A DNA stretch of 64,000 bases from Antribacter gilvus (GCF_003946865.1 NZ_QXTH01000009.1:124001-188000); one strand, 5' to 3'; shown: positions 42,253 to 51,175, numbered from the stretch's first letter. Notes: generated by a model not told the origin, from the sequence alone. A program made the numbers and translations.

Positions 42253-43707
42253 TCAGACGGCCGCCTGGTCCGGAGCCGCCACGGCCGCCGTGGCGCTCGC
42301 GGGCCGGTCCCGGGGCATGAGCGTCACCGCGCCGAACAGCACGACCGCGCTGACGAGGACCCCCCAGAAGACGAGGTGCACCGCGTGGGCCAGCCCGGCG
42401 CCGTCCGGGGTGCCGTCGGCGCCGATGACGGTGTTGGCGTTGACGATCGCTCCGAACACCGCGACGCCCACGGCCGACCCGAGCGAGCGGGCGAACATGT
42501 TGGTGCTCGTGACGGCCCCGCGCTCGCCCCAGGCGGCGCTGCTCTGGGCGGCGATGAGGGTGGGCACGGCGGTGAGGCCCATGCCGGCCCCGATCACGAA
42601 GCAGAACACGGCCACCTGCCAGATCGGAGAGCCGGCGCCGAGCAGGAGCGTGAGCGCCGCGCCCGCGATGACGATCGTGGACCCGATGAGAGCGGTCGAG
42701 CGGAACCCGATCCTCAGGTAGACCCGCCCGGCGAACGACGCCGTGAGCGGCCAGCCGAGGGTGAGGGCGGCCAGCGCGAATCCCGCAACGAGCGCGCCGA
42801 CGCCGAGCACCTCCTGCGCGTAGACCGGCACGTAGGTGGACAGGCCCATGACCACGACGCCGATGACGAGGGAGCCCGTGGTGGTGGCGGCGATGAGCCG
42901 TCGGCGGAGGAGCGACAGGTCGAAGATCGGATGGCTCACCCGCCGCGCAACGAGCACGAACGCCGTCAGCAGCACCGCCGAGCCCGCGAAGATCCCGACG
43001 GACACGGGCGACGCCCACGGCCAGGCGCTGCCACCCTCGAGGAGCCCGAGCACGAGCAGCGTGCTGCCCCCGGTGAGCAGCACGGCGCCGACGACGTCGA
43101 TCGGCTCGCGCGCTCCCTCCCGCCGCGACTCGTGGAACCGGACCCAGAGCATGCCGGCGGCCAGGAGGCACAGAGGGATGTTGATCCAGAAGATCCAGCG
43201 CCAGCTCGCGAACTGGGAGAAGACGCCGCCGAGCGTCGGGCCGACGACGGCCGACATGGCCCACACCGAGGCCAGGTAGCCCTGGGTGCGGGCCCGCTCC
43301 TCGAGGGAGAAGACGTCGCTGGTGATGGTCATGGACATGGGGAGCACGGCGCCCGCGCCCAGGCCCTGGACCACGCGCGCGAGGATCAGGGTGGTCATGG
43401 ACCAGGCCGCGCCGCACAGGACCGAGCCGACGAGGAACAGCCCGATCCCGACCAGCATCATGCGCTTGCGCCCCAGGACGTCGGCGAGGCGACCGTAGAC
43501 CGGCACCGAGACCGCCTGCGCCAGCATGTACGCGGAGAACAACCAGGGCACCTGGGCGAACCCGCCGAGGTCGCGCGCGATGGCCGTCGAGGCCGTGGCG
43601 ATGATCGTGGCGTCGAGGGCCACCAGCGACGTGGCGAGCATCAGGGAGACGAGGATCTGGCCGCGCTCGGAGCGCAGGCCGATCCCGGACCGGGGTTCGT
43701 GAGGCAC
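42253..43707 (-). CDS. MFS multidrug exporter, DHA2 (EmrB/QacA) family
   Basis: 484 residues, about 14 helices, no signal peptide. Motif D1-like SLVALDATIIATASTAIARDLGG, motif A GRLADVLGRKRMMLVG, motif C-like WAMSAVVGPTLGGVFSQFASWRWIFWINIPLCLLAA are typical of drug:proton antiporters of the DHA2 group. GTG start at 43707. It shares a short 143-base divergent gap with the LPMO gene. No regulator sits beside it; the MerR gene at 41715 is convergent and separated by a hairpin. Substrates are unknown. Confidence 0.9.
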   Translation of the reverse strand: MPHEPRSGIGLRSERGQILVSLMLATSLVALDATIIATASTAIARDLGGFAQVPWLFSAYMLAQAVSVPVYGRLADVLGRKRMMLVGIGLFLVGSVLCGAAWSMTTLILARVVQGLGAGAVLPMSMTITSDVFSLEERARTQGYLASVWAMSAVVGPTLGGVFSQFASWRWIFWINIPLCLLAAGMLWVRFHESRREGAREPIDVVGAVLLTGGSTLLVLGLLEGGSAWPWASPVSVGIFAGSAVLLTAFVLVARRVSHPIFDLSLLRRRLIAATTTGSLVIGVVVMGLSTYVPVYAQEVLGVGALVAGFALAALTLGWPLTASFAGRVYLRIGFRSTALIGSTIVIAGAALTLLLGAGSPIWQVAVFCFVIGAGMGLTAVPTLIAAQSSAAWGERGAVTSTNMFARSLGSAVGVAVFGAIVNANTVIGADGTPDGAGLAHAVHLVFWGVLVSAVVLFGAVTLMPRDRPASATAAVAAPDQAAV

Positions 43708-43850
43708 GTCACCTACAAGGTTGCCCAGGGCATCGCCTATTCCGGATGCCGCCCGCCACCGGCCACCTAAACGTTACGCAGGATTGTGACCCCCGCCGCG
43801 GGCTCCCACCATCGAGGCGCCCCCCGATCTCTCCGACGAAGGAGTTGGAC

Positions 43851-45002
43851 GTGTCCCTCGCCAAGACCCTCAATGCGGCCCGGACGGTGGCGGCCCTCGC
43901 CGCTGCCGGGCTCCTGGCCGCGGTGGCGCTCGTCGTCACCCAGCCCCAACCAGAGGCCGCCTTCGCCCATGGCGCCATGACGTTCCCCGCGACGCGTACC
44001 TACGCGTGCTACGTCGACGGCGTCCAGAACGGCACGGGTGGCGGGCTCAACCCGCAGAACCCGATGTGCCAGGCCATGCTGGCCGAGAACGGCAACTACC
44101 CCTTCTACAACTGGTTCGGCAACCTGCTCAGCAACGCCGCCGGCCGCCACCGCGAGGTGGTCCCCGACGGCAACCTCTGCGGCCCGCAGGCCACCTTCTC
44201 CGGCGCCCGCCGCGCCAGCACCCAGTGGCCGACGACGACGCTCACCCCGGGCTCGACCGTCACCTTCCAGTACAACGCCTGGGCGAAGCACCCCGGCACC
44301 TGGGCGCAGTACGTGACCCGGGACGGCTGGGACCCGACGCAGCCGCTGAAGTGGAGCGACCTCGAGGCCGCGCCGTTCAACTCCGTGACGAACCCGCCGC
44401 TGCGCAGCGGCGGGCCGCAGGGCGACGAGTACTACTGGAACGTCACCCTGCCGAACAAGTCCGGCCGCCACATCATCTACTCGGTCTGGACCCGGTCGGA
44501 CAGCCCGGAGGCGTTCTACAACTGCTCCGACGTGATCTTCGGGCAGGGCGGCGGCCAGCCGACGCCGACGCCGACGCCCACGCCGACGCCGACCCCGACG
44601 CCCACTCCCACTCCCACTCCCACCCCGACCCCGACCCCGACGCCCACGCCTACCCCGACGCCCACCCCGACCCCGACGCCCGGCCCGGGGCAGTGCAGCG
44701 TGGACTACAAGCTGTCGACCACCTGGAGCGGCGGCTTCACGGCGGCGGTCACCATCCACAACAACTCGACGAGCCCCGTGAACAACTGGCAGCTGCGGTG
44801 GCAGTTCGCCAACGGGGAGACGGTGGCCCAGTCGTGGAACAGCACGCACGCGCAGTCCGGGTCCACGGTGACCTTCTCGGCGGCTGCGTGGAACGGCACG
44901 ATCGCCCACCACGGCACCACCTCGTTCGGCTTCAACGGGACCGGGGTGCCGCGCACCCCCACCGGTGCCGCGCTCAACGGGACGCCGTGCAGCATCGGCT
45001 GA
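43851..45002 (+). CDS. Lytic polysaccharide monooxygenase (AA10) with CBM2, secreted
   Basis: 383-residue copper enzyme that oxidatively cleaves crystalline polysaccharide, most likely cellulose. Signal peptide residues 1-39 ends AFA and leaves His40 as the N-terminal copper ligand ([15 protein letters not shown]); His147 in AWAKHPGTW is the second. YNCSDVIFG holds the axial aromatic near the end of the domain. It resembles the Streptomyces cellulose-active AA10 (CelS2-type) in NWF, VPDGNLC and the SDV end. A Pro-Thr linker follows, then a CBM2 with [18 protein letters not shown] at 43851 has GAAGGAG upstream. Confidence 0.94.
   Translation: MSLAKTLNAARTVAALAAAGLLAAVALVVTQPQPEAAFAHGAMTFPATRTYACYVDGVQNGTGGGLNPQNPMCQAMLAENGNYPFYNWFGNLLSNAAGRHREVVPDGNLCGPQATFSGARRASTQWPTTTLTPGSTVTFQYNAWAKHPGTWAQYVTRDGWDPTQPLKWSDLEAAPFNSVTNPPLRSGGPQGDEYYWNVTLPNKSGRHIIYSVWTRSDSPEAFYNCSDVIFGQGGGQPTPTPTPTPTPTPTPTPTPTPTPTPTPTPTPTPTPTPTPTPGPGQCSVDYKLSTTWSGGFTAAVTIHNNSTSPVNNWQLRWQFANGETVAQSWNSTHAQSGSTVTFSAAAWNGTIAHHGTTSFGFNGTGVPRTPTGAALNGTPCSIG
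44559..44681. repeat. Pro-Thr linker microsatellite in the LPMO gene
   Basis: About 20 repeats of a CCN-ACN codon pair (Pro-Thr) in mixed synonymous spellings join the catalytic and CBM2 domains. It is a coding, flexible linker typical of secreted cellulases and prone to length change. Confidence 0.9.
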
Positions 45003-45025
45003 CGCAGACCTGACGCAGCACCCGG

Positions 45026-45068
45026 CGCCGAGGTAGTGAGCTCGTCCGACAAGCTCACTACCTCGGCG
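45026..45068. terminator. 17-bp-stem hairpin related to the 9427-9517 repeat
   Basis: CGCCGAGGTAGTGAGCT (45026-45042) pairs perfectly with AGCTCACTACCTCGGCG (45052-45068) around a nine-base loop, and TCTTT follows. It lies 24 bases after the LPMO stop and before the convergent MarR gene. Its core GCCGA-GTAGTG-GC and the loop CGTCCG are shared with the repeat after uppS. Confidence 0.85.
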
Positions 45069-45081
45069 TCTTTGTGCACCG

Positions 45082-45540
45082 TCAGTCGAAGGGCACCGTC
45101 ACCGGCGTGCCGTCCGAGGGGACGGCGTCGGAGAGCTTGGCCAGGGTGGACCGCAGCGCCGCCAGCTCCTCCTCGCCCACGGCCCGTCGCAGGTCCTGCT
45201 CGAACTCGAGCGCCGTCGCCCGCAGGACCTGGAACAGGGCCTGACCCTCGGGCGTCACGACGATCAGCTGGACGCGGCGGTTCGCGGGGTCCCGGTGCCG
45301 CGTGATGATGCCGCGGTCCTCGAGGGCGCGCAGGTGGTGCGTGAGCGTCGCCTCGCGGATGCCCACCGCCGCCGCGAGCTCGCGCTGGGTCGCCGTCGTG
45401 CCGGAGTGCAGCGCGCCGAGGATGAACCACACCGGGCGGCTGCCCCCGTGCTCGGCGAGCGCCCTGTCGAACGCGCGTGTGACGCGCTGCACCGTGTGCC
45501 AGAGCACCGCTGCCACGGGGAGGTTCGCGCCCGGTTCCAT
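45082..45540 (-). CDS. MarR-family transcriptional regulator
   Basis: 152 residues with the winged helix of MarR: helix pair FDRALAEHGGSRPVWFILGALHSGTTATQRELAAAVGIREATLTHHLRALEDRGIITR, wing RDPANRRVQLIVVTPEG, and a C-terminal dimer helix. I start at the ATG at 45540, since the longer frame passes through the operator. It is divergent from the FAD oxidase gene at 45636, with an imperfect 17-base dyad between them; the oxidase is the natural target. Ligand unknown. Confidence 0.88.
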   Translation of the reverse strand: MEPGANLPVAAVLWHTVQRVTRAFDRALAEHGGSRPVWFILGALHSGTTATQRELAAAVGIREATLTHHLRALEDRGIITRHRDPANRRVQLIVVTPEGQALFQVLRATALEFEQDLRRAVGEEELAALRSTLAKLSDAVPSDGTPVTVPFD

Positions 45541-45574
45541 GGTCCGAGCGTACGGGTTACGACTCAACCGTAGA

Positions 45575-45591
45575 CATCTAATGATTCGATG
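45575..45591. promoter_or_regulatory. MarR-type operator dyad
   Basis: CATCTAAT-G-ATTCGATG is palindromic at seven of eight pairs and fits the ATCTAATnATTAGAT-like shape of MarR sites. It lies 35-51 bases from the MarR start and 45-61 from the oxidase start. Confidence 0.6.
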
Positions 45592-45635
45592 CCTAAGGTT
45601 GTGGACACCGGCAGGACGGCCAGACGGAGGCAGCG

Positions 45636-47003
45636 ATGACCACGATCGATCGAGCAACCCACGAGCTGGAGAAGACCTTCGGGGGGCGGCTGCACCTCGC
45701 GGGCAGCGAGGGGTTCGAGGAGCGGGCGGCGGTGACGTTCGCCGGCCCCGCGCGCACGCCGGCCGCCGTCGTGCGGCCTGTCGACGCCGGCGAGGTCGCC
45801 GCGGCGCTCGCCGTGGCGGCTGAGCACGGCCTGCCCGTCGCGGTGCGCGCAGGGGGCCACAGCTACGCCCGGCACAGCGTCGTCGACGGCGGGCTGGTGC
45901 TCGACCTGCGGCTCATGGACGCCGTGACGATCGACCCCGGGACCGGGGTCGGGACCGCCCAGGGCGGGGTGCTGGCGGGCGCCTACACGGACGCCGCCGC
46001 GGCGTACGGGCTCGCCAGCCCGTTCGGCGACACCGGGTCGGTCGGCATCGCCGGCCTCGTGCTCGGCGGCGGCATCGGCTTCCTCGGGCGGCGCGACGGC
46101 CTGACCGTCGACAACCTGCTGGCGGCCGAGGTCGTCCTGGCGGACGGGACGCAGGTCCGGGCGGACGCCGAGGAGCACCCGGAGCTGTTCTGGGCGCTGC
46201 GCGGAGGCGGTGGCAACTTCGGCGTCGTCACCAAGCTCGAGCTCCGGCTCCGAGAGACGCCGGTGGTCACCGGCGGGATGCTCGTCCTCGCCGCGACGCC
46301 CGCGGTCGTCGCCGGGGCGCTCGCCGCGGCGTCGTCGGCGCCCGACGAGCTGAGCGGGATGATCAACGTGATGAAAGCGCCGCCCATGCCCTTCTTCCCG
46401 CCGGAGGTCCACGGCACGCCGGTCGTGATGATGATCCTGTGCCACTCCGGCGCCCCGGCCGACGGCGAGGCGGCGATCGCGCCGTTCCGCGCCCTCGGCA
46501 CCCCGGTCGCGGACACGGTCGCGCAGCAGCCGTACCCCGCGCTGTTCGCCGGCGGGGGGCCGCAGCTGGCCGGGATGTTCGCGGAGACCCGCACGGGGTT
46601 CGTCGATCTGCCGGACGAGGAGTGGGCCGCCACGGCGCTCGGCCGCGTGCTGGAGAACGTCCCGGCGTCGACCGTGCTCAACCTGCGCACCATGGGCGGC
46701 GCCATCGGACGGGTCGCGTCGGACGCGACCGCGTTCGCCCACCGCGGCTACGGGCACATGCTGACGATCGCCTCGATGTGGCCGGACCCGGCGGCCGCGG
46801 CGTCGGCGCGGGCCTGGTTGGGAGGCACGGCCAGGGACCTCGGCCTCGGGGACGCCGGCTACGTGAACTTCATGTCCGGGGCTGAGCGGGCGAACGTCCG
46901 CGCCGCGTACCCGGAGGCGGTGCTCGCCCGGCTCGCCCGGGTCAAGGGGGACTACGACCCGGCGAACGTGTTCCGGTCGAACCACAACGTGCTGCCAGGG
47001 TGA
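45636..47003 (+). CDS. FAD-binding oxidoreductase, berberine-bridge-enzyme-like (PCMH fold)
   Basis: 455 residues. FAD domain: RTPAAVVRPVDAGEVAAALAVAAEHGLPVAVRAGGHSYARHSVVDGGLVLDL, where the His of GGHSYARHS is the usual covalent 8-alpha-histidyl site. The second covalent residue of bicovalent enzymes would be a Cys near GDTGSVGIAGLVLGGGIGFLGR; here there is none, so attachment is at most monocovalent. The C-terminal BBE part is YVNFMSGAERANVRAAYP, LARLARVKGDYDPANVFRSNHNV. No signal peptide. It is divergent from MarR; family members oxidise sugars, alkaloids or phenolics, substrate unknown. Confidence 0.88.
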   Translation: MTTIDRATHELEKTFGGRLHLAGSEGFEERAAVTFAGPARTPAAVVRPVDAGEVAAALAVAAEHGLPVAVRAGGHSYARHSVVDGGLVLDLRLMDAVTIDPGTGVGTAQGGVLAGAYTDAAAAYGLASPFGDTGSVGIAGLVLGGGIGFLGRRDGLTVDNLLAAEVVLADGTQVRADAEEHPELFWALRGGGGNFGVVTKLELRLRETPVVTGGMLVLAATPAVVAGALAAASSAPDELSGMINVMKAPPMPFFPPEVHGTPVVMMILCHSGAPADGEAAIAPFRALGTPVADTVAQQPYPALFAGGGPQLAGMFAETRTGFVDLPDEEWAATALGRVLENVPASTVLNLRTMGGAIGRVASDATAFAHRGYGHMLTIASMWPDPAAAASARAWLGGTARDLGLGDAGYVNFMSGAERANVRAAYPEAVLARLARVKGDYDPANVFRSNHNVLPG

Positions 47004-47134
47004 CGGGAGCGTCCTCGGCGGGCGGATCGACGTTGCGCAAACTCTCAGAATGAGGCCGGCAACGAGATCTCGCCCGCTGGGGGCGCAACTTCACCCGAAA
47101 TCTGGACAACGTTTCTGGCACCGCATGCGTCAAT

Positions 47135-48382
47135 ATGGTCGTGAGCAGCGACGTCACTCCAGGCTATGCGCCTGGCAGGCCCCCAGTCCACGCCATCATC
47201 CTCGGTGGCGACTCCGGTGCGTACAGTCTCGCCCGGGCGTTCCACGAGGAGTTCGGTGTCAGGTCGTCCGTGGTGACGATCCGACCCACCCGCAACGTGC
47301 AGTTCTCGACGATCCTGACGAACGTGGTGGAGCCCGGGCTCGACGATCCTGACGTGATGGTGGCGACGATCCGCCGTCTCGCGGAGTCGGGCCCCGGACC
47401 CGCCATCGTGGTCACGTGCGTCGACTGGCACGTCCGGGCGCTCTCCGAGCACCGTGCGCGCCTCGAGGACCTCGTGGTGGTGCCGTACACCTCGGTGGAC
47501 CTCCTCGACCGGGTGATGGACAAGCAGCGCTTCTCGGAGCTCTGCGCCGAGGTCGGCGTGCCGCACCCGAGGACCGCGACGCGGCTCGGCGGTGAGCAGG
47601 TCGGCGACCTCGACCTGCAGTTCCCCGTCATCGCCAAGCCGGGCGACAACGTGGCCTGGCACCACACCCAGTTCTCGGGCAAGCGCAAGGTGCACCTCCT
47701 GACCGATCGCAGCCAGCTCCAGTGGCTGCTGTCGGCCGCGGGGGACGCGGGGTACGGGGGCGTGTTCATCGTCCAGGAGTACGTCCCGGGCGACGACTCC
47801 CAGATGCGCATCATGACCACGTACTCCGACCGGGCCGGCGAGGTGCAGATGGCGTGGGGCGGGCAGGTGCTCCTCGAGGAGCACACGCCCGGGACGCTCG
47901 GCAACCCGGCGGCGATCCTCACCCGGGCGCTGCCCCAGGTCGAGGCGGACGCGCGGCGGCTGGTGGAGCACCTCGGCTGGACGGGCTTCGCCAACTTCGA
48001 CATCAAGGTGGACCCGCGCACCGGCGTCGGCTACTTCTTCGAGCTCAACCCGCGGACGGGCCGCTCCAACTACTACCTGACCGCGAGCGGCATCAACCCT
48101 GCCGCGTTCTGGGTGGGGGAGCACCTCGAGGGCGGTGTGTACCCGGTGGTGGAGCCCATGTCGGTGCTGTACCGGATCGTGCCGTCGTTCCTGCTGGACC
48201 AGTACGTCACCAGCCCCGCCGACCGCGCCGCGGTCAAGATGGTCCGCAAGGTGGTCCACCCGCTCAAGTACGACCGGGACCGCTCGCCGAAGCGCGACGT
48301 GTGGGTCCGGGCGGCCGAGCTGAACCAGGTGCGGAAGTTCGCCCAGCACTACCCCCAGGCGGCCGAGGCAGCCAGTGCCTGA
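47135..48382 (+). CDS. D-aspartate ligase of the ATP-grasp family (peptidoglycan cross-bridge)
   Basis: 415 residues resembling Enterococcus Asl(fm): AIILGGDSGAYSLARAFHEEFG at the N-terminus, KPGDNVAWHHTQFSGKRKVH, the ATP-grasp core FIVQEYVPGDDSQMRIM, and ANFDIKVDPRTGVGYFFELNPRTGRSNYYLTASG with the Mg/ATP-binding Glu and Asn. It would add D-Asp to the epsilon-amino group of Lys3 in the wall precursor. It is coupled by an eight-base overlap to the aspartate racemase gene that follows and would supply D-Asp. ATG at 47135. The reaction is inferred from similarity and pairing, not from the sequence alone. Confidence 0.87.
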   Translation: MVVSSDVTPGYAPGRPPVHAIILGGDSGAYSLARAFHEEFGVRSSVVTIRPTRNVQFSTILTNVVEPGLDDPDVMVATIRRLAESGPGPAIVVTCVDWHVRALSEHRARLEDLVVVPYTSVDLLDRVMDKQRFSELCAEVGVPHPRTATRLGGEQVGDLDLQFPVIAKPGDNVAWHHTQFSGKRKVHLLTDRSQLQWLLSAAGDAGYGGVFIVQEYVPGDDSQMRIMTTYSDRAGEVQMAWGGQVLLEEHTPGTLGNPAAILTRALPQVEADARRLVEHLGWTGFANFDIKVDPRTGVGYFFELNPRTGRSNYYLTASGINPAAFWVGEHLEGGVYPVVEPMSVLYRIVPSFLLDQYVTSPADRAAVKMVRKVVHPLKYDRDRSPKRDVWVRAAELNQVRKFAQHYPQAAEAASA

Positions 48383-49178
48383 GGCCTCCGAGGTCGCGGC
48401 AGAGGCCGCGGCCGGTCCGGTCGACGATCCGCCCGTCGGTGTCATCGGGGGAGTGGGGCCGCTGGCCACCGCGTACTTCCTCGAGCTCGTGGTGCGCCTC
48501 ACGGAGGCGGAGCGCGACCAGGACCACGTGGACCTCGTGGTGCTCAACCACGCGACGATCCCGGACCGGACGGACTTCGTGCTCGGGCGGTCCACGCTGG
48601 ACCCCGGACCGGTGCTCGCGCGGGACGCCCGCCGCCTCGAGGCGTTCGGCGTGTCCTTCCTCGTGATGCCGTGCAACACGGCGCACTACTTCACGCGGCA
48701 CGTGACCGACGCCGTCTCGGTCCCGTTCGTCTCGATCGTCGAGGCGGTCGTCGAGGCGGCCTGCGACCGGGTACCCGGGCTGTCGACAGTTGGGGTCCTC
48801 GCGACGGAGGGCACGGTCGCGTCGGGCGTGTACGCGGACGCCTTCGCCCGGAGCCGCGTGAAGGTCCTGGAACCGGACGTGGCCGACCAGCAGATCGTCT
48901 CCGCCGTCATCTACGACCAGGTCAAGGCAGGGCGTCCCGTGGACGTGGACGCCCTGCGCGGGGTCGCCGGGCGCCTCGCCGCCCGCGGCGCCGCCGTGGT
49001 GGTCCTCGGCTGCACCGAGCTCTCGGTGGTGGCCGCCGACCACGGGCTGCTCGACGACCCGCTCTACCTGGACTCCCTCGACGTGCTCGCGCGCGAGACC
49101 ATCACACGAGCAGGTCGGCGGGTTCGGGGTCGGGCTCAGGTTCCTGCTGCTTCCGGGCCGCGCGCCGCAGGGCGCTGA
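48375..49178 (+). CDS. Aspartate/glutamate racemase family protein
   Basis: PLP-independent racemase of 267 residues with the two catalytic cysteines, MPCNTAHYF (about residue 97) and VLGCTELSVV (about residue 215), and the N-terminal VGVIGGVGPLATAYF loop. Sequence style (IGGVGPLATAYFLELVVRLT, LNHATIPDRTDF) is that of aspartate racemase. It starts eight bases before the D-Asp ligase stop, which ties the two functions. The last 25 residues overlap, on the opposite strand, the end of the next gene by 77 bases; the tail after VRG looks nonessential. Confidence 0.9.
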   Translation: MPEASEVAAEAAAGPVDDPPVGVIGGVGPLATAYFLELVVRLTEAERDQDHVDLVVLNHATIPDRTDFVLGRSTLDPGPVLARDARRLEAFGVSFLVMPCNTAHYFTRHVTDAVSVPFVSIVEAVVEAACDRVPGLSTVGVLATEGTVASGVYADAFARSRVKVLEPDVADQQIVSAVIYDQVKAGRPVDVDALRGVAGRLAARGAAVVVLGCTELSVVAADHGLLDDPLYLDSLDVLARETITRAGRRVRGRAQVPAASGPRAAGR

Positions 49179-50208
49179 ACGCCGCCCAGGTCACGGCGGA
49201 GAGCGGCACGGCCACGACCGCGCCGAGCAGGCCGAAGAGCACCGTGCCCGTGGTGACCACCAGCGCCATCACCACCGGGTGGAGGGACACCTGCTTGCCG
49301 GTGATGAGCGGCTGGAGGACGTTCGCGTCGATCTGGGCGATCGCGACCATCCCGATCGCGACGATGAGCGCGGTCCCGGGCCCGTCGGCGGCGAGCGCCA
49401 CGACCGAGCTGATGACGATCGCGGCGACGGGTCCGACCATGGGCACGAACGCGGCCATGAAGACCACCACCGACAGGGGCAGCGCGAGCGGCACCCCGAC
49501 GATGGTCAGGAAGATCCCCGCCAGGACGGCGTCGGTCAGAGCCACGAACGAGATGCCGCGCGTGTAGCCGGAGAACGTGGCCCACCCGGCGCTGCCGGCG
49601 GTCCGCCAGCGCTCGCGCCCCGCGGCGGGGAGCTGGCCGAGGAACCAGCCCCACATCGCGCCGCCCGTGGACAGGAAGAACACGGTGCAGAACACGGCGA
49701 GGACCACGGCGGTGACCCCCTCCGTGACGGAGCCGGCGCTCGCCAGGGCGCTGCCCATGAGGGTGTCGCTGTTCTCCTGGACCCAGTCTCCACCGTTGGA
49801 CAGCCAGTCCTGGGGGTCGCCGAGCTGTTCGGCGAAGGGCAGGCCCTGCACGAGCGGGACCAGCTCCTCGATGCCTGAGCCGAGCTCGTCGACGAGGTCG
49901 TCCCAGCGGCCCACAATCGAGGTGACGACGTACGTCCCCAGACCGCCGACCACCACGATCGCGGTCAGGAGCGACGCGAGCGTGGCGAGCCCGCGGGGCA
50001 TCGCCCGGTCGTAGAGGTTGCCCAGCGGCATGAGGACCGCCGTCAGCATGAACGCCAGGAAGACGGCGACGAAGACGAGCCGCACCAGCCCCACGACGTA
50101 GAAGACGGCGGCGAGGGCCGCCAGGATGCCGAGCAGCCTCCAGGCCAGGTCTCCCGTCGTCCGGAGCCATGCCGTGCTGTTCCCGGGTGTCGGCGATTCA
50201 GTCGCCAT
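49102..50208 (-). CDS. AI-2E (PerM/TqsA) family transporter
   Basis: 368 residues with seven to eight helices in the family pattern: MLTAVLMPLGNLYDRAMPRGLATLASLLTAIVVVGGLGTYVV, a soluble loop of about 60 residues with QENSDTLMG, then GVPLALPLSVVVFMAAFVPMVGPVAAIVISSVVALAADG and DANVLQPLITGKQVSLHPVVMALVVTTGTVLFGLLGAVVAVPLSAVTW. The family includes AI-2 exporters and Na+/H+ antiporters; no role is implied here. Unusually it overlaps the racemase gene by 77 bases tail to tail. ATG at 50208. Confidence 0.85.
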   Translation of the reverse strand: MATESPTPGNSTAWLRTTGDLAWRLLGILAALAAVFYVVGLVRLVFVAVFLAFMLTAVLMPLGNLYDRAMPRGLATLASLLTAIVVVGGLGTYVVTSIVGRWDDLVDELGSGIEELVPLVQGLPFAEQLGDPQDWLSNGGDWVQENSDTLMGSALASAGSVTEGVTAVVLAVFCTVFFLSTGGAMWGWFLGQLPAAGRERWRTAGSAGWATFSGYTRGISFVALTDAVLAGIFLTIVGVPLALPLSVVVFMAAFVPMVGPVAAIVISSVVALAADGPGTALIVAIGMVAIAQIDANVLQPLITGKQVSLHPVVMALVVTTGTVLFGLLGAVVAVPLSAVTWAAFSALRRAARKQQEPEPDPEPADLLV

Positions 50209-50316
50209 GCCCCACTCCCCACGCTGGTCTGCCGCCACTTTGGCGGACCGGACCCTAGCGGTCGGACGTCCCCGCCACAAACGCTGTCCGACCTGCGGCG
50301 TCACGGATCGTCGCGT

Positions 50317-50390
50317 CGGTCGCCTGTCGCGGGGCCGGTCGATCTACCGACCGACCCCGCGACAACCGACCGACCCCGCGATCGGGGCCC
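50317..50390. repeat. Hairpin with partly duplicated right arm between AI-2E and the ars genes
   Basis: Left arm 50317-50341 pairs with 50348-50372 (ACCGACCCCGCGACAACCGA core) with three mismatches, around a short loop; the CCGACCGACCCCGCGA element occurs again at once (50367-50382). The layout, one left arm then two right arms, is the same as at 40614-40697, though the sequence differs. It lies upstream of the AI-2E gene and behind the aquaporin-like gene. Confidence 0.75.
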
Positions 50391-50413
50391 CTGAAGCCTG
50401 GCGGGCGGCCGGC

Positions 50414-51175
50414 TCAGGCGCTCTCGGCCTGCGTGGCGGGCGGCGCGAACAGCACCCCGGCCAGCGCCAGGCCGACGGCGCCGCCCACGAGCTGCGCCCC
50501 GACGAACGGGACAACCGACTCCGGGGAGATCCCCGCGAAGGTGTCGGAGAAGACCCGCCCGACAGTCACCGCCGGGTTCGCGAACGACGTCGACGACGTG
50601 AACCAGTACGCCGCGCCGATGTAGGCGCCGACCGCCGGGGCGGCCAGCGACGCCCGGCCCGTGCGCACCAGGCCCAGGATCACGAGGACCAGCCCGGCCG
50701 TCGCGACCACCTCGGCGAGCAGCGTGCCGGCGCTGACGCGCTCGGTGGTGGCGAACGTCGTCGGCGCGGCGAACATGGCGTTCGCCAGCACGGCGCCGCC
50801 GATCCCGCCGAGGACCTGGGCGCCGACGTACGTGGCCGCGCCCGCGGGGAGCGGGCGTGCGGGGTCGCGCCGACGGGCCAGGAGCGAGTCGGCGAGGTCG
50901 ACGAGCGTCACGACCGGGTTGAGGTGGGCGCCGCTCACGGGTCCGAGCACCGCGATCAGGACCGCGAGACCGAGCGTCGTGGCGAGGCTGTTCTCCAGGA
51001 GCTGCAGCCCGACGTCGCCGGGGGAGAGCCGCTGGGCGGCGATCCCCGAGCCCACGACGATCGCGACGAGCAGGCCGGTACCCAGGGCCTCGGCCACGGC
51101 CCGGCGCCAGAGGTCCGGGCGGGCGGGGGCGTCCGTCGTCGGGCCGACGACGGGCTCCGGTGCGGTCGCGCTCAT
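50414..51175 (-). CDS. MIP-family channel, AqpS-like (arsenite/glycerol facilitator)
   Basis: 253 residues with six helices and two half-helices bearing the NPA-type boxes: SGAHLNPVVTLVDLAD and SFANPAVTVGRVFSD. The first box is NPV rather than NPA, the second NPA. Being last in an operon with two ArsC domains and an ArsR, and overlapping the arsC stop by one base (TGATG), it fits AqpS, which lets arsenite flow out after arsenate reduction. A membrane-spanning PDLWRRAVAEALGTGLLVAIVVG opens the channel. No charged signal for another role is seen. Confidence 0.86.
   Translation of the reverse strand: MSATAPEPVVGPTTDAPARPDLWRRAVAEALGTGLLVAIVVGSGIAAQRLSPGDVGLQLLENSLATTLGLAVLIAVLGPVSGAHLNPVVTLVDLADSLLARRRDPARPLPAGAATYVGAQVLGGIGGAVLANAMFAAPTTFATTERVSAGTLLAEVVATAGLVLVILGLVRTGRASLAAPAVGAYIGAAYWFTSSTSFANPAVTVGRVFSDTFAGISPESVVPFVGAQLVGGAVGLALAGVLFAPPATQAESA

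Noticed and set aside
44559-44681. Repetitive run resembling a CRISPR-like or tandem array
   Set aside because: It is a Pro-Thr codon microsatellite in frame within the LPMO linker.
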